In this document: in pieces, positions 1 through 5,253 of the stretch
Position numbering within the stretch: the stretch's first letter is position 1
Layout of the letters: each line of letters opens with the position of its first letter
NCBI GenBank assembly: GCA_903924005.1
Contig: CAIXZV010000201.1
Location: 1 to 5,253, forward strand
Reading direction: 5' to 3'
Length of the DNA stretch: 5,253 bases
DNA from: an uncultured Chloroflexota bacterium
GTDB lineage: Bacteria > Chloroflexota > Limnocylindria > Limnocylindrales > CSP1-4
The notes under the pieces: model-generated
Seen by the model: the letters and a program-made list of their open reading frames with translations, nothing else
Told to the model about the DNA's origin: nothing
Databases searched by the model: none
Translations under genes and position numbers: made by a program

Positions 1-104
1 CCTGGCGAGGTTGATGGTGCGCAGGATTGCCGGTCGCGGATGGGCAGTTGGCCGGGATCGAGCCGGGGCGCGGCCGCCGCGGCGCGGAAGTCAAGGGTCA
101 ATGC

Positions 105-203
105 TGTCCCTCGGCGAAGGCACCCGATTCGTGCGCGGAACCCATTCGTCGGGGCGTCGCCCGAACGAACGCCGCCGCGAACGCCGGTGCGAATGCCCGG
201 TCG
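105..203. repeat. Diverged long repeat, copy A
   Basis: This is one of two related segments; the partner starts 247 bases further on. Positions 126-197 align without gaps to 373-444 with about 57 of 72 bases identical, and a weaker match (GTCCCTC and its flank) extends left to about 105. Inside, TTCGT at 145-149 pairs with ACGAA at 165-169 around a GC-rich inner part, and three roughly 12-nt subunits of the type GAACGCCGGTGC follow at about 168-203. The 247-base offset is not a multiple of three, so both copies cannot be read in one frame, which argues against a protein repeat. The family is not recognised. Confidence 0.6.
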
Positions 204-299
204 CCATGCGGGCGTTTCGGGTGCGGCCATGCTCCACGACCTTCCCCTGGGGGATCACACGCCGCCCGCGGGGGGGGATCCCCGAGCCCCGGCAGCGGT

Positions 300-321
300 C
301 TCGGCGGCGCCGGCCGCCGAG
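300..321. repeat. Perfect 9-bp GC-rich inverted repeat
   Basis: CTCGGCGGC at 300-308 and GCCGCCGAG at 313-321 are exact reverse complements around the tetraloop GCCG. A G-T pair (299/322) and a G-C pair (298/323) could lengthen the stem. No T-run follows on either strand, so it is not a standard intrinsic terminator. It lies just beside repeat copy B and may belong to the same element. In DNA this rich in G and C, short perfect hairpins also arise by chance. Confidence 0.45.
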
Positions 322-351
322 GCGACTTCACCGTAGCTGCCTGCGGGTATG

Positions 352-450
352 TGTCCCTCTGGCGCAGGCCCGGATTCGTGCGGCGGACCCATGCGTTTGG
401 TCGTCGCCCGAACGCATGCCGGTGCGCATGCCGGTGGGCATGCCCGCACC
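352..450. repeat. Diverged long repeat, copy B
   Basis: This is the partner of the segment at 105-203. ATGCGTT at 391-397 pairs perfectly with AACGCAT at 411-417, in the same position as the shorter stem of copy A. One base pair differs on both sides at once: T-A at 146/168 in copy A is G-C at 393/415 here. Next come three near-identical 12-nt subunits, GCATGCCGGTGC and variants, at about 414-449; each carries the palindrome GCATGC, so alternative foldings are possible. GATTCGTGCG and GTCGCCCGAACG are shared unchanged between the copies. Function unknown; a structured RNA or an intergenic repeat element are both possible. Confidence 0.6.
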
Positions 451-853
451 GCATCGAAGCCTCCCGCGCGCGGACCGCCGCGGCGCGGACCGCACGGGCG
501 GGACCACAGCCGCGGAGCGACTCAGGCGTCGTTTGGTCCTGGCGGACTTCTGAGCCGTGAAGATCGCCGTCGAGCCGACGACTCCCGCTTCCGACCCCCA
601 CGGGTGGTCCTCGCGCCAAATCCCGGGCAATCGAAATGGCGCAACATGCGGGCAACTGCCAGCTCCGCCGCTGCCGCTCGGGAATCGCCCCGTCAAGCCA
701 AAGCGTGAACAGGGGTGCGCCAGCGAACTGGACCTGCTCGTGGACGCCGGTCGAGGCCCACGCTTCGGATCGGGCATTGGCTCGATCCACTCGGCAGTTG
801 AGCGAATAACTAGACCCGTTTTGACCCGGAGCGTGAGCGTGGAGCACACCGCT

Positions 854-903
854 TAGCCCGGCCGACTTAAAAGTCCCCTGCTCTACCGCTGAGCTACGGG
901 CCC
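854..903 (-). pseudogene. Truncated tRNA-Lys(UUU)-like remnant
   Basis: Read on the minus strand from 903, the sequence follows a tRNA: acceptor 5' strand GGGCCCG (903-897), TA, D stem GCTC/GAGC with loop AGCGGTA (894-880), A26, then GGGGA and the anticodon loop CTTTTAA (873-867) with anticodon TTT for lysine. An intact bacterial tRNA-Lys would continue with the complement of GGGGA, a variable loop and a T arm. Here GTCGGC follows instead and no T arm is present. CGGGCTA (860-854) can still pair with six of the seven acceptor bases (G2-G7, one pair a G-U). It therefore looks like a tRNA with a large internal deletion or replaced 3' half, lying just after the ABC operon terminator. I found no displaced 3' half further along the minus strand. 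Confidence 0.65.
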
Positions 904-918
904 CCGCCGAACTCTACC

Positions 919-944
919 CCGTACGGGGCGCCAGCCCCGCACGG
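919..944 (-). terminator. Terminator-like hairpin after the ABC operon
   Basis: On the minus strand CCGTGCGGGGC (944-934), loop TGGC, GCCCCGTACGG (929-919) forms an 11-bp stem with a single G-U pair. It starts 51 bases after the stop codon of the substrate-binding protein gene and before the tRNA-Lys remnant, where an end to the operon transcript is expected. The bases after it (GGTAGAGTT) are not a proper U-tract, so termination may be weak or factor-assisted. The hairpin is plain; the terminator role is inferred from position. Confidence 0.55.
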
Positions 945-995
945 ACCGGTACGAGGCTCTCGCCCGTGCCGGGTGCCGGAAGCGCCTGAGTGCAC

Positions 996-2036
996 CTAGG
1001 GCAGCAGCGACGCGTCCAGCAGCTGCGCGGTGGTGATCGCGTTGGGCACCAAGCCAAGCGAGGCCATGAAGTCAACCGACAGCTGCCATCCGGCGGTGTC
1101 GAGCGCGCCGTAGACACCGCCCGTGCGCGCACTCGCCCAAATGGCGATGGTGGCGTCGAGGATCTGGCGCTGCAGGGCGGCGTTTGACTTGAGGTCCGGC
1201 ACCACCGCAAACGTGGCGTCAAGGCCCTTCTGCGGATCGGCCTTGATCTCGTTCATCGCGCGCAGCGTGGCTGCGGTGAACGCCTTGAGCGCGTCGTGCT
1301 TGGCGGCCAGCGTCTTGTTGCCGGTGACGAGCCCTGGGCCAGGGAGCGGCGTGATGCTGTCGATGGTGAGGACAACCGGCTCGATGCCCGCGTTGCGCAG
1401 CTGGATGGGCTCGTTGTTTGCAAAGCCTGTCGCCGCGTCCACCACGCCCTGCTGCAGGGCCGTGGCCTGGCCGAAGGAGGGGAACTCCACGATGGTGACG
1501 TCGGTGGCCTTGAGGCCGGCTGAGCCAAGCAGCGCCAGAAGCATGATCCATGAGGATCCGTACTTGCCCGGGATGCCGATCTTCTTGCCCCGCAGGTCAG
1601 CCGCCTTGGTGATACCGGCCCCCGCCTTCGCGAGGACGATGCACGGGTACTGGCCAAAGATGGTGGACGTGTAGACCACGGGGATCCCCTGGCTGACGGC
1701 AGGGATCACCGACGTGCCGTCGCCTGCGCCGATGTCCACCGCACCCTGTCCCAACAGCGTGATGAGGTCGGGGTCGATCTTGTTCTGGAGCGTCACGTCA
1801 AGCCCGGCCGAGCCGTAGTAGCCGGCCTGCTGGGCGAGGTAGAACTGCGCAAACTGGACGCTGGGGATATAGCCGAGACCGACGGTGAGCTTGACCGCGG
1901 GTGCAGGCGTGCCGCCACCGCTGGGGATGGCTGGCGTTGGCGTGGCGCCGGTGCCGCACGCGGCGAGGGCGAAGGCGGCAGCAAGCGCGAGTGCCGCAGC
2001 GCGGCGCTGCGACGGACGACGGGCGGATCCGGACAC
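996..2036 (-). CDS. ribY: Riboflavin ABC importer, substrate-binding lipoprotein (RibY-like)
   Basis: This 346-residue protein should capture the substrate outside the membrane and deliver it to the permease. It begins with a lipoprotein signal: basic residues at 6-12, a hydrophobic stretch 13-26 and lipobox LAAC with the lipidated Cys27, then a Gly/Pro/Thr-rich linker. From about residue 49 it is a periplasmic-binding fold of the NMT1/THI5-like family: KLTVGLGYIPS at 49-59, GIPVVYTSTIFGQYPCIVLAK near 117-137, DLRGKKIGIPGKYGSS at 147-162, and FANNEP at about 205-210. Length fits the family. The GTG start at 2036 is chosen because TTAGGAGGT lies nine bases upstream and it puts the signal peptide at the N-terminus. 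It follows the permease gene by 34 bases and ends at TAG 996. The family also binds thiamine precursors, sulfonates and taurine; riboflavin is inferred from the FMN riboswitch heading the operon. Confidence 0.85.
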   Translation of the reverse strand: MSGSARRPSQRRAAALALAAAFALAACGTGATPTPAIPSGGGTPAPAVKLTVGLGYIPSVQFAQFYLAQQAGYYGSAGLDVTLQNKIDPDLITLLGQGAVDIGAGDGTSVIPAVSQGIPVVYTSTIFGQYPCIVLAKAGAGITKAADLRGKKIGIPGKYGSSWIMLLALLGSAGLKATDVTIVEFPSFGQATALQQGVVDAATGFANNEPIQLRNAGIEPVVLTIDSITPLPGPGLVTGNKTLAAKHDALKAFTAATLRAMNEIKADPQKGLDATFAVVPDLKSNAALQRQILDATIAIWASARTGGVYGALDTAGWQLSVDFMASLGLVPNAITTAQLLDASLLP

Positions 2037-2045
2037 GGTGGGTGA

Positions 2046-2051
2046 ACCTCC
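2046..2051 (-). promoter_or_regulatory. Ribosome binding site fixing the RibY-like GTG start
   Basis: GGAGGT, within TTAGGAGGT, reads on the minus strand nine bases before the GTG at 2036. It lies in the 34-base gap after the permease stop codon. The frame is open further, to a TTG at 2084, but that start would overlap the permease gene and put 16 residues before the lipoprotein signal peptide. Confidence 0.8.
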
Positions 2052-2070
2052 TAAGAACGAGCGTTGCGCG

Positions 2071-2853
2071 TCACCGCTCGCCAACCAGGCGGCGCTCGAT
2101 GGCGATCATGACGAGGTAGAGGCTGATGCCCATCAGGGCGAGGGTCATCAGTGCAGCAAACATGAGCGGCGTGTCAAACAGCGAGGCGCGGGCGATGTTG
2201 ATGAGGACGCCAAGCCCGGTGTCGCCACCCGCCCACTCCCCCACGATGGCGCCGATGACCGCAAGCGTGATCCCCACGCGCAGGCCGCCGAGGATGGCGG
2301 GGAGCGCGGCCGGAACCTCGATGCGGGTGATGATCTGCCAGCCCGACGCCCGGAAGCTCCTGGCCATCTCCAGCAGGCGCTTGTCTACCGAGCGAATGCC
2401 CACCATGGTGGCCACCGCAACCGGGAAGAAGACGATGAGCGTGCAGATGATGAGCTTGGAGAAGAGCCCTGTGCCAAACCAAAGGGCGATCAGCGGTGCG
2501 AGGGCCAACACCGGCGTGGCCTGCGCAGCCACCAGGTAGGGGCTGAGCAGCCGCTCCGCCAGCCGCGAGCGCGCAAGGCCGATACCCGCCACAAGCGCCA
2601 CCGCAGAGCCAAGCGCAAAGCCCAACAGGACTTCGATCAGCGTGGTGGAGAAGTGCGGCCACATCGTCCCCTCCGCCCAGGCGCGGACAAAACGCTCCAT
2701 CACGGTGAGCGGCCCGGGGAGGACAAACGGGGGGAAGCCGCTCACGACGATGACAAGCTGCCAGACGACGAGGAAGACGGCGAGGCTCACGGCGATCGGC
2801 CACGCCGTGGCTGCCAGGCGGCGCGTGCCGGGGCGGGGACGAGGGGTGCTCAC
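2071..2853 (-). CDS. ribX: Riboflavin ABC importer, permease (RibX-like)
   Basis: This 260-residue inner-membrane protein forms the translocation channel. It has about six hydrophobic segments, near residues 14-37, 71-94, 106-127, 131-153, 187-207 and 229-251, typical of the BPD_transp_1 fold of the SsuC/ThiX/TauC group. The cytoplasmic EAA-type coupling loop that docks on the ATPase is at about 162-185 (EMARSFRASGW then EVPAALP). The start is GTG at 2853, supported by GGAGGG six bases upstream (2860-2865), and it overlaps the ATPase stop as GTGA, so the two are probably translationally coupled. The membrane topology and loop are visible in the sequence; the riboflavin substrate is inferred from the riboswitch and from known RibXY importers. 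Sequence alone cannot separate it from thiamine-precursor or sulfonate permeases. Confidence 0.85.
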   Translation of the reverse strand: MSTPRPRPGTRRLAATAWPIAVSLAVFLVVWQLVIVVSGFPPFVLPGPLTVMERFVRAWAEGTMWPHFSTTLIEVLLGFALGSAVALVAGIGLARSRLAERLLSPYLVAAQATPVLALAPLIALWFGTGLFSKLIICTLIVFFPVAVATMVGIRSVDKRLLEMARSFRASGWQIITRIEVPAALPAILGGLRVGITLAVIGAIVGEWAGGDTGLGVLINIARASLFDTPLMFAALMTLALMGISLYLVMIAIERRLVGER

Positions 2854-3818
2854 TCCGGGCCCTCCGGACGGAACGGGTCAAACCAGGCAGGTGTGCCCGG
2901 CTCTGTCTCCGCGTGCGGACGAGCGGACCCGTCGCCCGGCGGCAGACCCGCTGGGACAGCCAGCCGTGCCTCCTCCATCGCGATGCTGTCGTCGGTGGTG
3001 TCCACGAGGTGCGCCCGGACATCCGCGGCAACCGACGAGACAAACGCCGAGTCAAGGTCCGCCACCCGGCGCGGGCGCGGCAAGTCCACGGCGATCTCCG
3101 CCACGATGTGCGCAGGCCGCGGCGACAGCACCACCACGCGGTCCGCCAGGAAGACCGCCTCAGGAATGCTGTGGGTCACCAGCACAATCGAGGTGCCGGT
3201 CCGCTCCCAGAGCCGCAGCAGCTCCGCGTTGAAGCGCTCGCGGGTGAGGGCGTCAAGCGCGCTGAACGGCTCATCAAGCAGCAGCAGGCTTGGCTCCAGC
3301 GCAAGCGCTCGGGCGATGGCCACACGCTGACGCGTCCCCCCTGAGAGCGTCCCGGGTCTGGCGCCGGCGTGCTCTCGCAGACCCACAAGGCCAAGCAGAT
3401 CCGACGCCCGCGCTGCCTGCTTCGCCTTCGACCAGCCGGCCAGCTGCATCGGGAAGCGGACGTTGTCTTCGGCCGTCTGCCACGGCAGTAGCCGAGGCTC
3501 CTGAAAGACCACGCCGACACGAGGATCGGGTCCGGTGACCGGGTCTCCGTCAATCAGGACGCGACCGTTGTCGGGAGCGATGAGCCCGCCTAGGACGCGC
3601 AGCAGCGTGCTCTTGCCGCAACCGTTGGGGCCGATGAGGGCCACCACTTCGCGCGGGCGGATCGACAGGCTGATGGAGTCCAGCACGTGCGCCGGCCGCG
3701 CACCGCGGAAGGAGAGCGACACGCCCTCCACACGAACGTCAGCTCCCTCAACCAGGGCGGGGACGCGCAGGGCGCCATCGGACGGCATCACCGTCTCGGG
3801 CTGCCTCAGCGGGTCCAT
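2850..3818 (-). CDS. ABC importer ATPase of the riboflavin operon
   Basis: This 322-residue nucleotide-binding subunit powers the importer. All ABC motifs are present: Walker A GPNGCGKST (63-71), Q-loop FQE (Gln106), signature LSGGT (158-162; LSGGQ is the usual form), Walker B LLLLDEP (178-184), D-loop SALD (186-189) and H-loop His216 in VLVTHS. It resembles SsuB/TauB/ThiZ ATPases but is longer than their usual 250-270 residues, owing to about 30 residues before the core and an acidic, proline-rich tail of about 45 residues after roughly 275. The ATG at 3818 is chosen because GGAGGTG lies immediately upstream (3827-3821), although the spacing is short. The frame stays open to 4217, but that stretch is the riboswitch. 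It is the first gene of the operon, and its TGA overlaps the permease GTG. Confidence 0.9.
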   Translation of the reverse strand: MDPLRQPETVMPSDGALRVPALVEGADVRVEGVSLSFRGARPAHVLDSISLSIRPREVVALIGPNGCGKSTLLRVLGGLIAPDNGRVLIDGDPVTGPDPRVGVVFQEPRLLPWQTAEDNVRFPMQLAGWSKAKQAARASDLLGLVGLREHAGARPGTLSGGTRQRVAIARALALEPSLLLLDEPFSALDALTRERFNAELLRLWERTGTSIVLVTHSIPEAVFLADRVVVLSPRPAHIVAEIAVDLPRPRRVADLDSAFVSSVAADVRAHLVDTTDDSIAMEEARLAVPAGLPPGDGSARPHAETEPGTPAWFDPFRPEGPE

Positions 3819-3825
3819 GACACCT

Positions 3826-3847
3826 CCGTACGCACAAGCGGCGACGG
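3826..3847 (-). promoter_or_regulatory. Leader hairpin touching the ATPase ribosome binding site
   Basis: On the minus strand CCGTCGC (3847-3841) pairs with GCGTACGG (3833-3826), seven pairs with one bulged T and a seven-base loop. The 3' arm includes the first two G of the Shine-Dalgarno GGAGGTG before the ATG at 3818. A second small hairpin, CGCCC/GGGCG, lies at 3880-3865. No hairpin with a T-run is present between riboswitch and gene, so translational control fits better than intrinsic termination. The pairing is visible; the sequestering role is inferred. Confidence 0.4.
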
Positions 3848-3885
3848 GGCAGGCGACCACAACGCGCCCGACAAGGGGCGATGAC

Positions 3886-4059
3886 CGCAGCCTTCTCTCA
3901 TCCGGACTGTACCGTCGGCTCCGTTTGGCGAGGGTCACCTCGCCCCGGATCTGCTGCACCCCGCGTTCACTGCGATTGCGGAGCCGCTCGTGGGCTTGCC
4001 CCGCGCGTGCGGAGCTGTACCACCGGTAGGGAGTTGCACCCTGCCCCGAAGACTCTGCG
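3886..4059 (-). promoter_or_regulatory. FMN riboswitch (RFN element)
   Basis: On the minus strand this matches the RFN element in order: CTTCGGGGCAGGGTG, a CAA loop and CTCCCTACCGG (P2 region), GTGGTAC, AGCCCACGAGC (P3 side), a variable hairpin CTCCGC/GCGGGG, GATCCGG and CGGAGCCGACGGT (P5/P6), then ACAGTCCGGATGAGAG. The ends can close as P1 through CGCAG (4059-4055) and CTGCG (3890-3886). This RNA binds flavin mononucleotide and turns off riboflavin synthesis or import genes. It lies 68 bases before the ATPase ATG and 36 bases after the kinase stop, so it controls the ABC operon. The loop between the two P5 strands is unusually long: it holds an extra 7-bp hairpin at 3944-3927. Confidence 0.95.
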
Positions 4060-4062
4060 CCG

Positions 4063-4068
4063 ATGCTA
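4063..4068 (-). promoter_or_regulatory. Possible -10 box before the riboswitch
   Basis: TAGCAT on the minus strand (4 of 6 bases as TATAAT) lies four bases before the riboswitch P1, so a start near 4056-4059 would produce the aptamer with almost no extra leader. I see no good -35 box at normal spacing. Reading through from the kinase gene is the alternative. Confidence 0.25.
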
Positions 4069-4095
4069 CCACCGGCGGTCAGCGCAGCCTGTCGC

Positions 4096-5253
4096 TCAGC
4101 CCGGCGCTTCGTCCTGGCGCTCAAGCCCCTGGCGCGAGCCGCGCAGGGCCGGGTACAGCGCCAGATAGGTTGCGTAGCCCGCGGCGTGGCGGTCCGAGAC
4201 GGCGGGGTTGGGCTCAAGACGCCGGGCGACGGCCGTCATTGCCGCAACCGCCTCGGCAAGCCCGATCGCCGCGCCCGAGCCCGACGCTGCCAAGATGGCG
4301 GCCCCCAGGACAGCGGTCTCACCCACGAGGGGCACCGCGGTCGGCACGCCCAGCACATCGGCCTTGATCTGGCCCCATAGGTCGCCAGGCGTGGTGCGAC
4401 CCGCCAGCCGCAGTTCGCCGATAGGCGCCCCGGCGACCGCCAGCGGCTCGGCAACGCTCCGCATCGCGTACGCCGCGCCCTCCAGCACCGCGCGGACGAG
4501 GTGGCCGCGGCCGTGCTCAAGGCCAAGACCCACAAAGGCGCCCCGAGCCGTTTCGTCAAACACGGGCGCACGCTCCCCCGCCAGATACGGCAGGAACGTC
4601 ACACCGCCAGCCCCCGCAGGGACAGCAGCGGCCGCGGCGAAGAGTTCGTCGATGGTCCAGCGGTCGCCCAGCACGGCGCCGCGCAGCCAGTCCAGCGACG
4701 CGCCAAGCGCTGCCATCGCCCCGCCCACAGCCCAGCGTCCGGGCAGCGGCGCCGGGGCGCAGTAGAGCCCGGGAACGGCCACCGCGTGGTCCGCATAGAT
4801 GGCCAGACCACCGCTGGTGCCGCCCGTGTCCACGGCGTCTCCCGCGTGGCGCAGCCCCGCTCCCAGCATTGACGCCGCGCCATCGTTGACCCCGGTTACA
4901 ACGGGCGTCCCCGGGCGCAGCCCCAAGGCCGCAGCGGCGCCAGACCGCAAGACCCCCAGCGGCGACCCGAACGGACGACCTGGCGGAACCTTCCCGGGCA
5001 GCACCCCGGCTTCTGCAAGTGACGCCGCGTCGGGTCCCGAATCGTGGGCCTGTGTGGAGGTGGCTGGCACGCCGGTCAGCCACAGGCCCAGTGCATCGCA
5101 GGCCGGCAGCAGCCAAGCTGCCCGCGCCACGGTGTCGGGCTCCGTGCGCGCCAGCCACGTCATCGATGGCAGGAACCCAAACCCGGCCGCCCGCACCCGG
5201 CGGTCCTGCCACGTGATCGCGGGCCGCAGCGCGTCGCCTACGGCGTCCACGGC
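4096..5253 (-). CDS. FGGY-family sugar kinase, xylulokinase-like (N-terminus cut by window edge)
   Basis: About 385 C-terminal residues are present; roughly 80-100 N-terminal residues lie beyond the right edge. The frame is open to base 5253, and the GTG at 5250 is an internal valine, not a start. FGGY kinases phosphorylate sugars or polyols with ATP. Visible landmarks, numbered from that valine: substrate-side ITWQDRR (12-18); VNDGAASMLGAG (121-132) with Asp123 at the catalytic-base position; DTGGTSG (141-147); FLPYLAGERAP (219-229); RAVLEGAAYAMRS (253-265); QIKADVLGVP (294-303) and AVLGAAILAA (313-322). Where xylulokinases usually have GGGARS near the adenine, this one reads AGRTTP (284-289). 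Xylulose is the best guess; gluconate, ribulose or another polyol cannot be excluded. No functional link with the riboflavin operon is evident; it may only share direction. It ends at TGA 4096. Confidence 0.85.
   Translation of the reverse strand, partial: AVDAVGDALRPAITWQDRRVRAAGFGFLPSMTWLARTEPDTVARAAWLLPACDALGLWLTGVPATSTQAHDSGPDAASLAEAGVLPGKVPPGRPFGSPLGVLRSGAAAALGLRPGTPVVTGVNDGAASMLGAGLRHAGDAVDTGGTSGGLAIYADHAVAVPGLYCAPAPLPGRWAVGGAMAALGASLDWLRGAVLGDRWTIDELFAAAAAVPAGAGGVTFLPYLAGERAPVFDETARGAFVGLGLEHGRGHLVRAVLEGAAYAMRSVAEPLAVAGAPIGELRLAGRTTPGDLWGQIKADVLGVPTAVPLVGETAVLGAAILAASGSGAAIGLAEAVAAMTAVARRLEPNPAVSDRHAAGYATYLALYPALRGSRQGLERQDEAPG

Larger units (their letters stand above)
1..850. other. 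Non-coding GC-rich flank, no supported gene
   Basis: I see no convincing gene here. Long open frames exist on both strands, but several overlap in different frames at once, as expected from GC-rich DNA with few stop codons. Their translations are arginine-, proline- and alanine-rich with no recognisable domain, and none has a good ribosome binding site and start. The stretch does hold a diverged repeat pair (about 105-203 and 352-450), a perfect GC-rich hairpin (300-321) and a run of eight G at 270-277. A degraded mobile element or a structured RNA locus is possible, but I found no integrase, transposase or rRNA signature. Confidence 0.6.

Noticed and set aside
40..70. T-arm-like CTCGATC loop on the minus strand as the missing tRNA 3' half (split by an intron)
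   Set aside because: The stem is only four pairs, there is no acceptor 3' strand next to it, and no group I intron landmarks lie between.
105..450. CRISPR array
   Set aside because: There are only two diverged copies 247 bases apart, with no regular spacers and no cas gene.
98..847. Long open frames on both strands in the left flank
   Set aside because: Several frames are open at once, the translations are low-complexity Arg/Pro/Ala with no domain, and the two repeat copies fall in different frames; this is what GC-rich non-coding DNA looks like.
2037..2084. TTG start at 2084 for the binding protein
   Set aside because: It would place 16 residues before the lipoprotein signal and overlap the permease; GTG 2036 has a strong ribosome binding site at good spacing.
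1885..3330. A 481-codon plus-strand open frame
   Set aside because: It runs antisense to the binding protein, permease and ATPase genes, which carry clear family motifs; its product is charged and low-complexity with no domain.
996..3818. Thiamine-precursor (ThiXYZ) importer
   Set aside because: The protein families fit, but the leader is an FMN riboswitch and no THI box is visible, so a flavin substrate is favoured.
3819..4217. N-terminal extension of the ATPase frame to 4217
   Set aside because: The added residues would be encoded by the FMN riboswitch and its leader and by the kinase 3' end; the ribosome binding site at 3827-3821 supports the ATG at 3818.
3886..5253. Functional link between the sugar kinase and flavin uptake
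   Set aside because: FGGY kinases phosphorylate sugars; riboflavin kinases are an unrelated family. The riboswitch separates the two, so adjacency alone is weak evidence.

Overview
The window is GC-rich and reads almost entirely on the minus strand. The right four fifths hold a compact, well-formed gene cluster; the left fifth (about 1-850) holds no gene I can support. The lineage cannot be fixed from the sequence. High GC, a lipoprotein-type substrate-binding protein, and above all an FMN riboswitch in front of an ABC importer with an NMT1/THI5-like binding protein recall the RibXY riboflavin importers described in Chloroflexota, so a high-GC Chloroflexota member is my best guess (inference).

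Reading along the minus strand from the right edge: (1) the C-terminal part of an FGGY-family sugar kinase, xylulokinase-like, 5249-4096 side, cut by the window edge at its N-terminus; (2) a clear FMN riboswitch (about 4059-3886), with a possible -10 box just before it; (3) a short leader with a hairpin that touches the ribosome binding site; (4) a three-gene ABC importer operon: ATPase (3818-2850), inner-membrane permease (2853-2071, overlapping the ATPase by 4 bases) and lipoprotein substrate-binding protein (2036-996); (5) a GC-rich terminator-like hairpin (944-919); (6) a 50-nt broken tRNA-Lys(UUU), intact from the acceptor 5' strand through the anticodon loop but lacking the variable region and T arm; (7) a non-coding GC-rich stretch with two diverged copies of a roughly 100-nt repeat, 247 bases apart, that form similar hairpins.

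The three ABC genes should form one importer: the lipoprotein captures the substrate outside, the permease forms the channel and the ATPase drives it. The riboswitch makes riboflavin or a close relative the likely cargo, because FMN, made from imported riboflavin, would shut the operon down. Protein families alone would have suggested the thiamine-precursor, taurine or sulfonate importer group; the RNA decides the assignment.

The points most worth a second look are an apparently expanded L5 loop in the riboswitch, the ATPase being encoded with the RibX/RibY-type genes, the broken tRNA-Lys next to the operon end, and the unexplained repeat pair in the left flank.
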